Shown here piece after piece: positions 1-8,875 of a DNA stretch of 64,000 bases. The notes beneath the pieces were generated by a model that saw nothing but the letters and a program-made list of their open reading frames with translations, made no database searches and was not told where the DNA came from. Numbering within the stretch: position 1 is the stretch's first letter; the number at the start of each line of letters is the position of its first letter. This DNA comes from Bacteroidota bacterium (lineage in GTDB: Bacteria; Bacteroidota; Bacteroidia; Flavobacteriales; Flavobacteriaceae): the NCBI GenBank assembly GCA_023387965.1, contig JAEWHE010000009.1, positions 208,931 through 272,930 of the forward strand, read 5' to 3'. Both the position numbers and the translations under genes were made by a program.

Positions 1-67
1 CCGCGAGTCTTACGCCTTCGTTGTAAAACTCTTCTTTTAAAATATCCAAATCTTTGATCATGACCAT
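1..67 (-). CDS. 5' end of an unidentified gene, cut by the window edge
   Basis: Reading leftward from the ATG at 67 (or the in-frame ATG at 61), the frame stays open to the window edge and encodes 22 residues beginning MVMIKDLDILKEEF. The peptide is mixed charged and helical, with no signal peptide. It would be transcribed divergently from the gene at 383. The fragment is too short to assign a family; a chance open frame cannot be excluded. Confidence 0.4.
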   Translation of the reverse strand, partial: MVMIKDLDILKEEFYNEGVRLA

Positions 68-382
68 GACGCAGTTGTTTTTTGTAAAGTTAAGAAAGGT
101 GTCTTTTTTTCGTATTACAAATACTGCATTCAAGCTTATATGTTTTTTAGGGTTATTTAAAAATTTTAAGTTTAAGGTTTAAAGTTAGACGTTGGAGGTT
201 GAAATAAATACAAGTTATCTTTGATGGATTACGCCATTTTTTATGTGGTCGCCTTGGGAACGGATTAAAAATCGGCGCTAATTGCATTTTTTTTGTCTTG
301 CTCCAAATTTCTTTAAATCCGTCTTAAATTCTTTTTACTTCTACAAATTCTTTATTAACTTTAAGTAAAACTAAAAACACTT
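68..382. other. Intergenic region, divergent upstream regions
   Basis: This 315-bp spacer lies between two apparently divergent starts. Around 166-205 there is a short run related to the AAGTTTAAAG-type simple repeats seen again near 31.8 kb. No convincing TAnnTTTG promoter box, RNA gene or hairpin was found in the rest. Confidence 0.4.
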
Positions 383-778
383 ATGGAAGCACTCGTAGAA
401 ATTAAAATTGATAAAAAATTAGAGCATTTGCAGGTAGCGGATCCCGAAACCGAAAAATACAACGAAATTGTAAACGAAATATTAAAAGCCAAAAGTTACC
501 ACCTCGAAAGTGTCAAACCCTATGACGGCACGCCCGATTATGACGAGGATTTCACTTCAAAAGAAATTGACGATGCAACTTATATCACAGTGTTGGTTGA
601 GTTAAGTCAGGATGTCTTGAATGACTGGCACCACCATTCGGAAAATATTATCAACGCAGCCGTTGACAGCATCAGCAGTCGGGATATGGAGTTGCTTTTT
701 GCAAGAGAATTTGGGCGTGAAGCCTTTTTATATTTTAACCACAAACAAGGCACTCAAGCCGATGAAGCGACTTTTTAA
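383..778 (+). CDS. Hypothetical protein, 131 aa, acidic, cytoplasmic
   Basis: This is an unrecognised soluble protein. It starts MEALVEIKIDKK, is rich in Asp and Glu, and has no signal peptide or membrane segment. A His cluster (DWHHHSEN, about residues 81-88) could bind metal but is not a known motif. The ATG at 383 is the first start after an AT-rich leader. Its last four bases overlap the end of the convergent gene at 775-1266, so the two genes are tail to tail. Codon usage resembles the neighbouring genes. Confidence 0.6.
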   Translation: MEALVEIKIDKKLEHLQVADPETEKYNEIVNEILKAKSYHLESVKPYDGTPDYDEDFTSKEIDDATYITVLVELSQDVLNDWHHHSENIINAAVDSISSRDMELLFAREFGREAFLYFNHKQGTQADEATF

Positions 779-1266
779 TAACCGTTCATAAAAGCAATGT
801 TATAATTGATGCTGTGCAAAACAGTAAAAATCAATAATTCCGGACGGTCGAAATCTTGCAGGTTTTGATGGGCTTCAATCTCAAAATCAGGATTGCGCAG
901 GTTCCATTTCAGGTTACAATTGACTTTCAATATTTCGGCTGAATGTTCATCCACCAAAAGATAATCACTACTCAACCAACCTTTTAACTTCAACAAAAGT
1001 TTTACGGGTTGGTTGTTTTTTGTGGCGTGAATTACAATCCCGCTCCAGGACATTTCAAAAAAAAGTAAGGTTTCGCCATTGCAGATTACTTCAATTTTTG
1101 AATTCCAAATGCCTTTGGGCTCTAATTGAAATGAATGGCCATTTGCCAAGAGGATTTCAGCTTTATAGGAATACCAATTTTGATAAACCAATTCCCCGAT
1201 TTCTTTATCACTCTGAAATAATTGAACGTTGCCTGAAGTGTTTGATTTCCCGATGTATTTTTCCAT
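775..1266 (-). CDS. Hypothetical protein, 163 aa, beta-rich
   Basis: This is an unrecognised cytoplasmic protein that begins MEKYIGKSN. Many short alternating hydrophobic strands with Trp residues suggest a beta-barrel or Tubby/LURP-one-like fold, but this is a guess from pattern only. There is no signal peptide. The start at 1266 is the only ATG near the 5' end. It converges on the 383-778 gene with a 4-bp overlap, and upstream of it lies a block of degenerate simple repeats. Confidence 0.6.
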   Translation of the reverse strand: MEKYIGKSNTSGNVQLFQSDKEIGELVYQNWYSYKAEILLANGHSFQLEPKGIWNSKIEVICNGETLLFFEMSWSGIVIHATKNNQPVKLLLKLKGWLSSDYLLVDEHSAEILKVNCNLKWNLRNPDFEIEAHQNLQDFDRPELLIFTVLHSINYNIAFMNGY

Positions 1267-1279
1267 GGCGTTTATGAGT

Positions 1280-1445
1280 TTGCGGTTTAGAAGTTACAAA
1301 GTGGCAAAGTTACAAAGTAAATTCCAAAACGCTGAAAATTAAAATTTTGAAAATCACACTTTGCAACTTTGAAACCCTGCAACTTAGGCACTCTGAAACT
1401 GTGCTACTTTGAAATTTAGGCACTCTGAAACTCTGCAACTTAGAG
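1280..1445. repeat. Degenerate simple repeat (CTTTGAAACTCTGCAACTT type)
   Basis: The spacer between the 1266 start and the 1535 gene is filled with imperfect copies of units such as ACTTTGAAA, CTCTGAAAC and GCAACTTAG, on both strands. It resembles slipped-strand expansion of a 7-10 bp unit. Related AAACTTTAAA and GAAACTTGAAACC runs occur near 31.85 kb and 61.37 kb. No coding frame spans it. Confidence 0.7.
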
Positions 1446-1515
1446 ACATCATTCGCAACCAAGCATTTAGCAGTTATTTAAGACAAAAGCTTTCCGCAAA
1501 ACTGTACCTTTAAGT

Positions 1516-1537
1516 AACTCCTAAAAATAAAGCTATG
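1516..1537 (+). promoter_or_regulatory. Putative promoter box and shared leader before the 1535 gene
   Basis: A TACCTTTA box (1516-1523 region) resembling the Bacteroidota -7 element is followed by AAAATAAAGCTATG at 1524-1537, which contains the start codon. The identical 14-mer abuts the starts at 8360 and 15337. No Shine-Dalgarno sequence is present. Confidence 0.4.
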
Positions 1538-2704
1538 AAACCACACCACCTCAACAGCCGCAGAACATTTATAAAAAACGTAGGATTGTCCGTTGGTGCT
1601 TCAATGATTGCCTTGCCTCTAATTGGCGACACTCACGAAACAACTGCGCTAACAAGACAAAACCAACCCCTTACAGCACCACCAATTGATAAAAAGGGGA
1701 AGCTTGGCATCGCATTGGTAGGCTTGGGGCAATACAGTACGCATCAATTGGCTCCCGCTTTGGAACAAACCAAAAACGTATATCTGGCTGGGATTGTGAC
1801 GGGAACTGCTTCCAAAAAAAAGGCATGGCAAAAACGCTATAACCTTCCGGAAAAAAATTGCTACAACTATGAAAATTTCGACGAAATCGTAAACAACAAA
1901 GACATCGACATCGTATATGTGGTATTGCCTAACAGCATGCACGCCGAATTTACCATAAGAGCTGCCAAGGCAAAAAAACATGTGATTTGCGAAAAACCGA
2001 TGGCGACGACTGTTGCCGATGCTAAAAAAATGTTGGAAGCCTGCCGTGAAAACAACGTTCTTTTGGCGATTGGCTATCGGTTGCATTACGAACCGTTTCA
2101 CCAACATGTGATGGATTTGGGGCAAAACAAAAAATTCGGAAACATACAATCGCTTAAAGCGGCAAACGGTACCGACAACACTGAAGAAAGTGTGGACATG
2201 TGGCGACTGGATCGTGAACGTGCAGGAGGCGGTTCGTTGATGGACATGGGCATTTATTGCATTCAGGGTATTTGTTATTCCATCGGAAAAAATCCTGTAG
2301 CAGTTTCGGCTGAATACATTGCGAATGAACATCCCACAGTATTTCATGACATCGAGCAAGGCATTCGGTGGAAGATGTATTTTGACGATGGTGTGATTGG
2401 CGAATGCGAAACCAGTTATGCGAAAGACCAAAGCGAACTTTCCGGCAAGGCGAAAAACGGTTGGTGGAAATTGGATCCTTCCTATGGATACGACGGCAAA
2501 AAAGGCACAACCAGCGAAGGCCCGATGCAGTTTCCAGAAGTATATGAACAAGTGTACCAAATGGATGCACAAGCAGCGGCTTTTCGCGAAGGCAAAACAC
2601 CGAAAACTTCCGGCGAAATGGGACTTCGGGATATGTTTATTATCGAAGCCATTTACGAATCAGCCAATGGCGGTGGCAAAAAAGTCACAGTAAAATATGA
2701 ATAG
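1535..2704 (+). CDS. Gfo/Idh/MocA family oxidoreductase, Tat-exported
   Basis: This is an NAD(P)-dependent sugar or polyol oxidoreductase of the glucose-fructose oxidoreductase type, 389 aa. The N-terminus has a twin-arginine signal (SRRTFIK at 8-14, then a hydrophobic stretch to about 31), so export to the periplasm by Tat is predicted, as for periplasmic glucose-fructose oxidoreductase. The Rossmann motif GLGQYS is at 63-68 and the family's EKP motif at 153-155, followed by an alpha/beta substrate domain. The gene stands alone, so the substrate cannot be named. A long antiparallel open frame in the same region is a shadow of this gene. Confidence 0.85.
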   Translation: MKPHHLNSRRTFIKNVGLSVGASMIALPLIGDTHETTALTRQNQPLTAPPIDKKGKLGIALVGLGQYSTHQLAPALEQTKNVYLAGIVTGTASKKKAWQKRYNLPEKNCYNYENFDEIVNNKDIDIVYVVLPNSMHAEFTIRAAKAKKHVICEKPMATTVADAKKMLEACRENNVLLAIGYRLHYEPFHQHVMDLGQNKKFGNIQSLKAANGTDNTEESVDMWRLDRERAGGGSLMDMGIYCIQGICYSIGKNPVAVSAEYIANEHPTVFHDIEQGIRWKMYFDDGVIGECETSYAKDQSELSGKAKNGWWKLDPSYGYDGKKGTTSEGPMQFPEVYEQVYQMDAQAAAFREGKTPKTSGEMGLRDMFIIEAIYESANGGGKKVTVKYE

Positions 2705-2879
2705 GCGAACGTCAGAAATTCCCGAATATAATCTTTTAAGGTGACAAACCTCATTTTTACACCATTTGGAAAACATCGCCTAAAATTATTTTATTTTGCA
2801 AATAATTTTAAGAATAATGTAGTTTTATTCTTATTTTAGCGCACCATTTTTTTTAGTTGAAAACACCCCCAATTTCAGC

Positions 2880-4598
2880 ATGCATAAACTTTTTCTTTTT
2901 TTGATAGTCGTAGTATTATCAACTAATTCGATATGTGCTCAAGGATTGACTGAATCGGAAATTAGTACCACCCGAAATATTCAGGAAAATCTTATTTCTA
3001 ATCCGGAAAAGGCATATCGTGACGCGATAAAAATGAGCAACTCCAATAACGAGTTGTTTAGCTTTTATGGTCAATATTACATTGCCAATTATTTTTACAA
3101 TAAAAGTGATTTTGATCATTCGGAAAAACTGCTCGTGAACCTGATTGCAACTATCGAAAGGTCCTCTATTGAAAAATCTAGTGAAGTCTATCAAGATTTG
3201 ATTGCGATGTGTGTGAATAAACTTTTTTATATCCAAAAAAATTTAGGAGCGTATGACAAAGCATTATTTTATTTGGACAAATACCAAACGAGCGTTGCTA
3301 ACGACCGTTTTAATGAGCAATATGGCCTTTTAAAAGTGGCTATGGGCGATTATGTTGCGGGAATTACACTGTTAAAAAGCGCATTAGAAACAACACCTCA
3401 CCTGAAATTGGGAATTGGTGAAAAAAAAGCCATGAACAAAAAATTGATGGCTGATAAATACAATACGATTGGTGAAGCTTATCAAAATTATTATACTCAA
3501 TCGAAAAACGTAGCCTTATTAGATTCTGCAAATTTCTATTTCAACAAGTCTGCAAGAATGTTGCTCGAAGCTAACTTCTATCCTGATTATACCAGAGCAT
3601 TATTAAGTATGCGAGAGGCAAAATCTGCGGCTTTGGCAGGAGATTACGCTAAATCATTGACGCTTTATAGAAACGGAAATAAGTTTCCCATTGTCCATGA
3701 AAAGATAAGGACCGAACAATTGTTCGATTTAGGAATGGCCGATTGTTTCCGTCATTTAAATCAGGTTGATTCCGCAATCATCTACTGCAACAAATTTTTA
3801 AAAAGTTACCATATCACTAAGGTTTCAAAGGAAAATCTATTAATGTCTTACAACATCATGACCCAATGTTACAGCGAAAAAAAAGACACTCAGAATGCTT
3901 ATTTATATGCCCAAAAAAGTTTAGACCTAATTGAATCCATTGAAAAAATAAAAAGTAAATCTTTACATTTTCTTCATCACTATGATTTGAACAATATCAC
4001 CCAAGAATCGAATCGAATTATCGCTTCCCGGAATTATTTTAAATTCTCTCTATTCCTTATTCCCCTAATTTCATTATCATTTGCTCTTGGCTTTTACCGT
4101 TATTACAAGCTTCAGAAAGAAAAACAAAAACGCTTTTTTAATATCATCCACACCCTGAACGAAGCGAAAACACATAGAATAGCTCCAAAACAAATTGAAA
4201 AACCTGAAACGCAAACAAAGCAGCTACTCGATGAACAGTTAGTTGAAAAAATTACAGTAGGTTTAAAAAAATTAGAACATAGAGAAACTTTCCTAGACCC
4301 GAATTTTAAGTTGGCTTTTGTAGCGAAAAAATTAAATACCAATACCGCATATTTGTCACAGTATTTCAATCAGATAATTCAAAAATCTTTTTCAGAATAT
4401 ACCCAAGAGTTGAGAATTGATTATGTACTTCAAAAGTTAAAAGACACTGCTCACTTTCGTAAATATACCTTGCAAGCTATTGCAGAACATGTGGGTTATA
4501 AAGATGCTAATACGCTGGTGAGGGTATTTAAAAAGCACCAAGGAACTTCCCTCAATTGTTACATTGAAGAGCTAAAAAATAAAGGATTAAATATCTAA
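2880..4598 (+). CDS. Membrane-anchored TPR regulator with C-terminal AraC-type HTH
   Basis: The 572-aa product has a signal peptide (about 1-21), a helical periplasmic region of TPR-like repeats (about 25-370), one membrane helix (about 386-408), and a cytoplasmic AraC/XylS-type double helix-turn-helix (about 470-565, including NTAYLSQYFNQ and YTLQAIAEHVGYKDANTLVRVFKKH). This one-polypeptide arrangement, with an outside sensor and an inside DNA-binding domain, is common in Flavobacteriaceae. Phosphorylation domains are absent. The adjacent RCC1-repeat gene, 131 bp downstream in the same direction with an inverted repeat before it, is a plausible but unproven target. Confidence 0.85.
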   Translation: MHKLFLFLIVVVLSTNSICAQGLTESEISTTRNIQENLISNPEKAYRDAIKMSNSNNELFSFYGQYYIANYFYNKSDFDHSEKLLVNLIATIERSSIEKSSEVYQDLIAMCVNKLFYIQKNLGAYDKALFYLDKYQTSVANDRFNEQYGLLKVAMGDYVAGITLLKSALETTPHLKLGIGEKKAMNKKLMADKYNTIGEAYQNYYTQSKNVALLDSANFYFNKSARMLLEANFYPDYTRALLSMREAKSAALAGDYAKSLTLYRNGNKFPIVHEKIRTEQLFDLGMADCFRHLNQVDSAIIYCNKFLKSYHITKVSKENLLMSYNIMTQCYSEKKDTQNAYLYAQKSLDLIESIEKIKSKSLHFLHHYDLNNITQESNRIIASRNYFKFSLFLIPLISLSFALGFYRYYKLQKEKQKRFFNIIHTLNEAKTHRIAPKQIEKPETQTKQLLDEQLVEKITVGLKKLEHRETFLDPNFKLAFVAKKLNTNTAYLSQYFNQIIQKSFSEYTQELRIDYVLQKLKDTAHFRKYTLQAIAEHVGYKDANTLVRVFKKHQGTSLNCYIEELKNKGLNI

Positions 4599-4661
4599 TT
4601 ATCAAAAATATAAGCCTATATTAATCATCCGATTATTTATAAATAGCATAACAAATCGCTT

Positions 4662-4720
4662 GGTTGTGATATTGGTTATCCAATAGATTTGAAAAAAATT
4701 AACTTAAATTAATCACAACC
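4662..4720. promoter_or_regulatory. Nested inverted repeat upstream of the RCC1 gene
   Basis: GGTTGTGAT (4662-4670) is repeated inverted as ATCACAACC (4712-4720). Between them is a second hairpin, ATTGG-TTAT-CCAAT (4671-4684). The outer repeat ends 9 bp before the start codon at 4730, so it could be an operator or a leader hairpin. Confidence 0.45.
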
Positions 4721-4729
4721 GCAGAAGAC

Positions 4730-6103
4730 ATGAAGAAAACAATTACTATTCTTTTATTTTTTTTATCATTACAATTATCGGCGCAATGTTGGGAAAACAT
4801 TAGCGCAGGTTACAACCACTCATTAGCTGTCAAAAATGATGGAACACTTTGGGCTTGGGGCTCAAATGGAGGTGGAAGACTTGGAGACAATACCACCGTT
4901 TCGAAAAATATTCCCACACAAATAGGAACAGACGCTAATTGGGTGGACGTCGAAGCTAGTTTTAGTTCATCCTATGCGATTAAAACTGATGGAACACTTT
5001 GGGCTTGGGGAATTAATGCTGATGGGCAGTTAGGCCTCGGAACGACTACTTTTTCCTATAGAGTTCCTACACAAGTTGGAACTGATACGAATTGGCAAAG
5101 CATAAGTTCGCATGATGACTATTGCATAGCAATTAAAACCGACGGAAGTTTATGGGCATGGGGACGAAATAATTACGGTCAGTTAGGGGACAATACCACA
5201 ACCAATAAAAACGCGCCTGTACAAATTGGTACTGATACGGATTGGCAGTCCCTTTCAAACGGTCAAAGCCATAGTTTGGCTATTAAGTCTAATGGGACAC
5301 TTTGGGCATGGGGTAATAATGCCAATGGTGCTTTGGGCGATGGAACATTTGTAAATAAAAGTGTGCCAGTTCAAATTGGGACTTCTAATAATTGGCAAAA
5401 AATTGATGCCGGTTTCGGACATTCTTTGGGTGTTAAAACTGATGGTACACTTTGGGCCTGGGGTGCTAACTCTAATGGAGAGTATGGTGCAAACTCGTCA
5501 ACATCAAGTTCTTCACCAATTCAAGTGGGCGGAGAAACTAATTGGATAGATGTTTCAGCGAGCCAATTTTTTTCTTATGCAGTTAAATCAAACCTTTCTG
5601 TTTGGAGTACTGGAATTAACACAGACGGGCAATTAGGAAACGGAACTACAAGCACAACCGTTAGACGTATTTTTTCTCAAGTGGGAACCTTTACAGATTC
5701 TGATAAAATTGCCACCGGATATTTCCACGTTTTGAATACAAACGGAGATGGCTTTATTAGAGTTACCGGCAAAAATGACAATGGACAATTAGGCAACGGA
5801 ACAATAAGTAACGAGAATACATTTATCTACATTTCATGTTATAATTCAGTACTCTCTAACGAAGATTTTGTTCTTAATGAGGTAAAGTTATATCCAAACC
5901 CTGTAAATGATGTTTTAAATATCACTTTTGATAATGAAATTAAATCTGTTTCGATGTATAATTTATTAGGTCAAGAAGTGATGACGAAATCAGTAAACAG
6001 TAATGACACCAGCCTAAATATTTCGGATTTAAAATCAGGAACTTATTTAGTAAAAGTGACTTCAAACAATGAAGTAAAAACCGCAAAGATTATTAAGAAC
6101 TAA
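4730..6103 (+). CDS. RCC1-repeat protein with T9SS type A sorting domain
   Basis: This is a secreted beta-propeller-like protein of 457 aa. The signal peptide is MKKTITILLFFLSLQLSAQ. About seven RCC1 (chromosome-condensation regulator type) repeats follow, each about 50 residues with the pattern DGTLWAWG-N-GQLG. The last 75 residues (LYPNPVNDVLNI ... GTYLVKVT) are a type A C-terminal signal for the type IX secretion system, which would deliver it to the cell surface or medium. RCC1 propellers usually bind proteins or other ligands; no catalytic motif is seen. The near-identical repeats could allow recombination. Confidence 0.9.
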   Translation: MKKTITILLFFLSLQLSAQCWENISAGYNHSLAVKNDGTLWAWGSNGGGRLGDNTTVSKNIPTQIGTDANWVDVEASFSSSYAIKTDGTLWAWGINADGQLGLGTTTFSYRVPTQVGTDTNWQSISSHDDYCIAIKTDGSLWAWGRNNYGQLGDNTTTNKNAPVQIGTDTDWQSLSNGQSHSLAIKSNGTLWAWGNNANGALGDGTFVNKSVPVQIGTSNNWQKIDAGFGHSLGVKTDGTLWAWGANSNGEYGANSSTSSSSPIQVGGETNWIDVSASQFFSYAVKSNLSVWSTGINTDGQLGNGTTSTTVRRIFSQVGTFTDSDKIATGYFHVLNTNGDGFIRVTGKNDNGQLGNGTISNENTFIYISCYNSVLSNEDFVLNEVKLYPNPVNDVLNITFDNEIKSVSMYNLLGQEVMTKSVNSNDTSLNISDLKSGTYLVKVTSNNEVKTAKIIKN

Positions 6104-6122
6104 ATTTCTTTAATCATCTAAT

Positions 6123-6198
6123 AAAAATCCGGAACATTTTTGATACTACATCCCAATCTTACACGTTTGGGTTCAAGTCAAAAATATTCCGGATTTTT
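6123..6198. terminator. Bidirectional terminator hairpin between convergent genes
   Basis: AAAAATCCGGAA (6123-6134) pairs with TTCCGGATTTTT (6187-6198). Inside, ATTTTTGA pairs with TCAAAAAT and CCCAA with TTGGG, so almost the whole 76-nt segment can fold into one long interrupted stem. U-tracts are available on both strands. Confidence 0.75.
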
Positions 6199-6223
6199 TC
6201 TATTCAAAAATTAAAAAGTAAAC

Positions 6224-7642
6224 TTATCTCGTTAACCAGCCTTTTTTTCCGGCGGTTACAATGGCGTAAGGCATAATCCAAAACAGCCCAAAAGTATAGA
6301 GCAAACTATAACTGTATGCCCAAACCGACTCTGAAGCATTGTGTCTTTTGGCATAAAAAATTGCCTGGAAACTCGAACCTAACAATATTCCTAACATCGT
6401 TGAACTGATAAACAAAATAGGATGCGTGAGTAAAAAATAAATCATGAAAAACAAGAAAGGATAAGCCATGGTAATGGTCATAAATTGGTTCAAAAATAAC
6501 AACCTCGCTCCTGCTTTTTGTTCGGTTCTGAAATCGGTGAAAACAAATTTCCCCATCACCAAATTCTCACGTACATTGCTTCTACCCCAACGGATAAACA
6601 TTTTGTACAAATTTTTATATTTTTCCGGAACATTGGTCAACACATGCGCATTTCTTTGGAACAACACTTTATAACCTTGTTTCAAAATCATGTTCGTCAT
6701 CGCGCGATCCTCGCCAATATCCGAAGGCGTTCCCATAAAAGTTTGGTTAATCCAATCATTCAAGCAAGCAAAAACCGCATCTTTGCGATAAGCTGCCAAA
6801 GCTCCAGGAGTACACATCACGGTTCCTAACATACTTTCCGCCGAACGTACAAACTCAAAACTCATCACAAAACTCACATTTAGCATTTTCGCCAACATGG
6901 CTTTTTCGTTGTTCAATACCTGAACGTTTCCGGCAACGGCTCCACAATTTTCATCCACTATAAATGGACTTACCAAGTTTCGCAACGTATCGGGTTTTAC
7001 AATCGAGTCGCTGTCAATCGTTACAAAAACGTCTCCGGTTCCCATTTTAAAACCGCGGTAAAGCGCATGTCTTTTCCCTTTATTTTGAGGCTGTTGTAAA
7101 ATTTCAACCCTGTCGCCCAAACGCTTTTTTGCCACTTGCATCCAATACCAAGTTTCATCTTTACTACCGTCGTCAATCGCCAAAAGTTGCATTTTTTCGG
7201 CAGGGAAATCACTCGCGGCAATGCTCATTAAGGTATCATACACTAATTTTCCTTCGTTAAAAGCAGGAACAATCACGGTAACGGTAGGCAATTCTTCATC
7301 CGTAACCGATGGAATTGAGCGGTACTTTAAGTATAAAAATAATTGATAACCAAAAAACAAAAGCTTGAAAACCAACACTAATCCTGCGGCAATCATAAAG
7401 GCGTAACCCCAAGTGGAGTTCATTCTTTCTAAATTAAATTGTAACCATTCGGGTTGTAAAATGTAGGTCAGCCAAACCCCGGCAATTAACAGTAAAAAAG
7501 TGATGGATAATACCAAAAGGGCTTTGGGATCTCTTTTATTTTTTTTTGCTTTCGCAAAAGTTTTATCAGTTGCCTCAACGGGGATTTCCGGCGATGCGGT
7601 GGTAAATGGATTGGCTTTGCCGGATAGAGTATTGCTTTTCAT
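6224..7642 (-). CDS. Family 2 processive glycosyltransferase, membrane-bound
   Basis: The 472-aa inner-membrane enzyme resembles the NodC/IcaA/hyaluronan synthase group. Two N-terminal membrane helices (about 41-61 and 80-104) precede a GT-A domain with VIVPAFNEG (124-131), DDG (157-159), DSD (210-212), ED (311-312) and a QxxRW-like RWGRS (351-355). Two or three helices close the protein. These motifs fit polymerisation of a UDP-sugar, probably UDP-GlcNAc, with export of the chain. No deacetylase or partner subunit is adjacent, so the polymer is unknown. Confidence 0.82.
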   Translation of the reverse strand: MKSNTLSGKANPFTTASPEIPVEATDKTFAKAKKNKRDPKALLVLSITFLLLIAGVWLTYILQPEWLQFNLERMNSTWGYAFMIAAGLVLVFKLLFFGYQLFLYLKYRSIPSVTDEELPTVTVIVPAFNEGKLVYDTLMSIAASDFPAEKMQLLAIDDGSKDETWYWMQVAKKRLGDRVEILQQPQNKGKRHALYRGFKMGTGDVFVTIDSDSIVKPDTLRNLVSPFIVDENCGAVAGNVQVLNNEKAMLAKMLNVSFVMSFEFVRSAESMLGTVMCTPGALAAYRKDAVFACLNDWINQTFMGTPSDIGEDRAMTNMILKQGYKVLFQRNAHVLTNVPEKYKNLYKMFIRWGRSNVRENLVMGKFVFTDFRTEQKAGARLLFLNQFMTITMAYPFLFFMIYFLLTHPILFISSTMLGILLGSSFQAIFYAKRHNASESVWAYSYSLLYTFGLFWIMPYAIVTAGKKGWLTR

Positions 7643-7783
7643 CTTATTGATTATTTGTGATGCTACTCTAAAAACAAGCCCCGTGCCAATCCCGAATAAT
7701 CACCGTTTTCAAGGCTTTTCGCCAAAAAATGTTGGGAAACTTGTAGAAAAATTCCACAACTTGTGCCACAATTCCCCATAAAA

Positions 7784-7812
7784 AAAACGGAAACCCAATT
7801 GATTTCCGTTTT
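7784..7812 (-). terminator. Rho-independent terminator after the 7824-8360 gene
   Basis: AAAACGGAAA (7784-7793) pairs with TTTCCGTTTT (7803-7812). Read on the minus strand, the stem is followed by a run of eight T, placed 12 bp past the stop codon at 7824. Confidence 0.8.
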
Positions 7813-7823
7813 GTTATTTTAAT

Positions 7824-8360
7824 TTAAGGTTTCACCTCACCTTCCACCGAATCATCGTAGGTTTCGCCTTTAATGGCGCCATAAACGCGTTTGAGCAAGG
7901 CAACCGCCATTCCATGTTTGGTATCCCAATAATAACCTTCTTCAGGAGAAAATTTAAGCACCGTAATGCGTGGGTCTTCTTTACCTTCAGTAAACCAAGT
8001 TTTCATCATCGGATCCCACAATTCATCGATTTTCTGTTGATTTCGACTCACATCTACTTTTCCGTAAAGCGACAAAAAATCGCTGTGAGAACTTCCCTGA
8101 AATAACAGTTGAACGTAAGGATCTTTTTGAACATCAATATTTTTGTGGCTGTCATCCGCACTTAAGAACCAAAAATTCCCCTGTTCGTCGATTTCTTCGG
8201 CAGCCATTGGCCTCACCGAAACAGGCGATCCGGTTTTAATATCGGTGCAAAAAAAACACGAACCGGCTTTTTCTGCTAATTCTTTGATTTTTTTTCTGGC
8301 TTGTTCGCCTGAAAGGTCTTTTAAATTGTCTTCTGGTTGATTTTTGTTGATTGAATCCAT
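7824..8360 (-). CDS. Pyridoxamine 5'-phosphate oxidase family protein (general stress protein 26 type)
   Basis: The 178-aa cytoplasmic protein has the split-barrel flavin-binding fold of the PNPOx superfamily. The stretch around VSVRPMAAEEIDEQGNFW, LLFQG and SLYGKVDVSRN matches the YdaG/GSP26 branch rather than true PdxH. In that branch, members bind FMN or F420 and are often stress-induced; the substrate is usually unknown. It starts at the ATG at 8360, directly after the leader AAAATAAAGCT shared with two other genes in this window. A terminator follows, so it is probably a single-gene transcript. Confidence 0.82.
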   Translation of the reverse strand: MDSINKNQPEDNLKDLSGEQARKKIKELAEKAGSCFFCTDIKTGSPVSVRPMAAEEIDEQGNFWFLSADDSHKNIDVQKDPYVQLLFQGSSHSDFLSLYGKVDVSRNQQKIDELWDPMMKTWFTEGKEDPRITVLKFSPEEGYYWDTKHGMAVALLKRVYGAIKGETYDDSVEGEVKP

Positions 8361-8371
8361 AGCTTTATTTT
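8358..8371 (-). promoter_or_regulatory. Shared leader AAAATAAAGCTATG before the 8360 start
   Basis: On the minus strand the start codon is preceded by AAAATAAAGCT, and about 20 bp further upstream by TTGTAAATTAGATAG. The same arrangement occurs at 15,335-15,348 and 1,524-1,537. Confidence 0.4.
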
Positions 8372-8466
8372 TTGATTTCTATCTAATTTACAATTTCTTA
8401 GCCCAAAAAAACAGGAGTTTATCATTTCATTAGCATTAAAAAAATTATAAAATATTTGAATTTTCT

Positions 8467-8497
8467 CGCTTTCGCAAAAATGTACTTCGTAAATTTG
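8467..8497 (+). promoter_or_regulatory. Promoter of the Cys-rich gene with left copy of an inverted repeat
   Basis: CGCTTTCGCAAAAATGTACT lies at 8467-8486, immediately upstream of a TAAATTTG -7 box at 8490-8497. The GTG start is at 8502, only 4 bp past the box, which implies an almost or fully leaderless mRNA. The inverse of the 20-mer (one A shorter) recurs at 8907-8925, beyond the gene. Its position suits an operator that would block the promoter. Confidence 0.5.
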
Positions 8498-8501
8498 CAT
8501 C

Positions 8502-8864
8502 GTGAAAAAACTCGTATTGACATTTGCTTTGTTCATGTTATTCAAACCCGTTTTACCGGTTTTGGAATACGTTGTTTTTTACGATTACATCACGAACGAA
8601 CTTTGTGAAAACAAAGCAAAACCCGAAATGCATTGTAACGGAAAATGTCATTTGGCAAAGGAATTAGCCAAAGCCAACGATTCGGAGAAATCTCAAGATT
8701 CGAGGTTTTTTTCGGTAGAAATTTTCGCAGCGGTTTTTCCTGAAGTTCCGGTTTTCTCGAGTTCTGTTCGCTTTCCTTCAACCGAAAAAGCATCTTTTGG
8801 CTACCAAAATTTGTATTTTCACTTGGCTTCGTCCGAAACTTTTCATCCGCCTTTAGCTGTATAA
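8502..8864 (+). CDS. Small exported protein with Cys/His cluster, 120 aa
   Basis: The protein has an N-terminal hydrophobic segment (about 4-28) that is probably a signal or anchor. A compact cluster follows: Cys35, then HCNGKCH at 44-50 (His44, Cys45, Cys49, His50). The rest is low in features. The cluster could bind a metal such as copper or iron. It heads the operon with the MbnP-like lipoprotein and di-heme peroxidase, which supports a metal-related role, but no function is established here. The start is a GTG placed just after a TAAATTTG box. Confidence 0.7.
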   Translation: MKKLVLTFALFMLFKPVLPVLEYVVFYDYITNELCENKAKPEMHCNGKCHLAKELAKANDSEKSQDSRFFSVEIFAAVFPEVPVFSSSVRFPSTEKASFGYQNLYFHLASSETFHPPLAV

Positions 8865-8875
8865 TTTTTTTTTGA

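Noticed and set aside
1649..2572. Long minus-strand open frame (307 codons)
   Set aside because: It is antiparallel to the clear Gfo/Idh/MocA gene, lacks any domain, and has the Cys/Phe/His-rich composition of a shadow frame.
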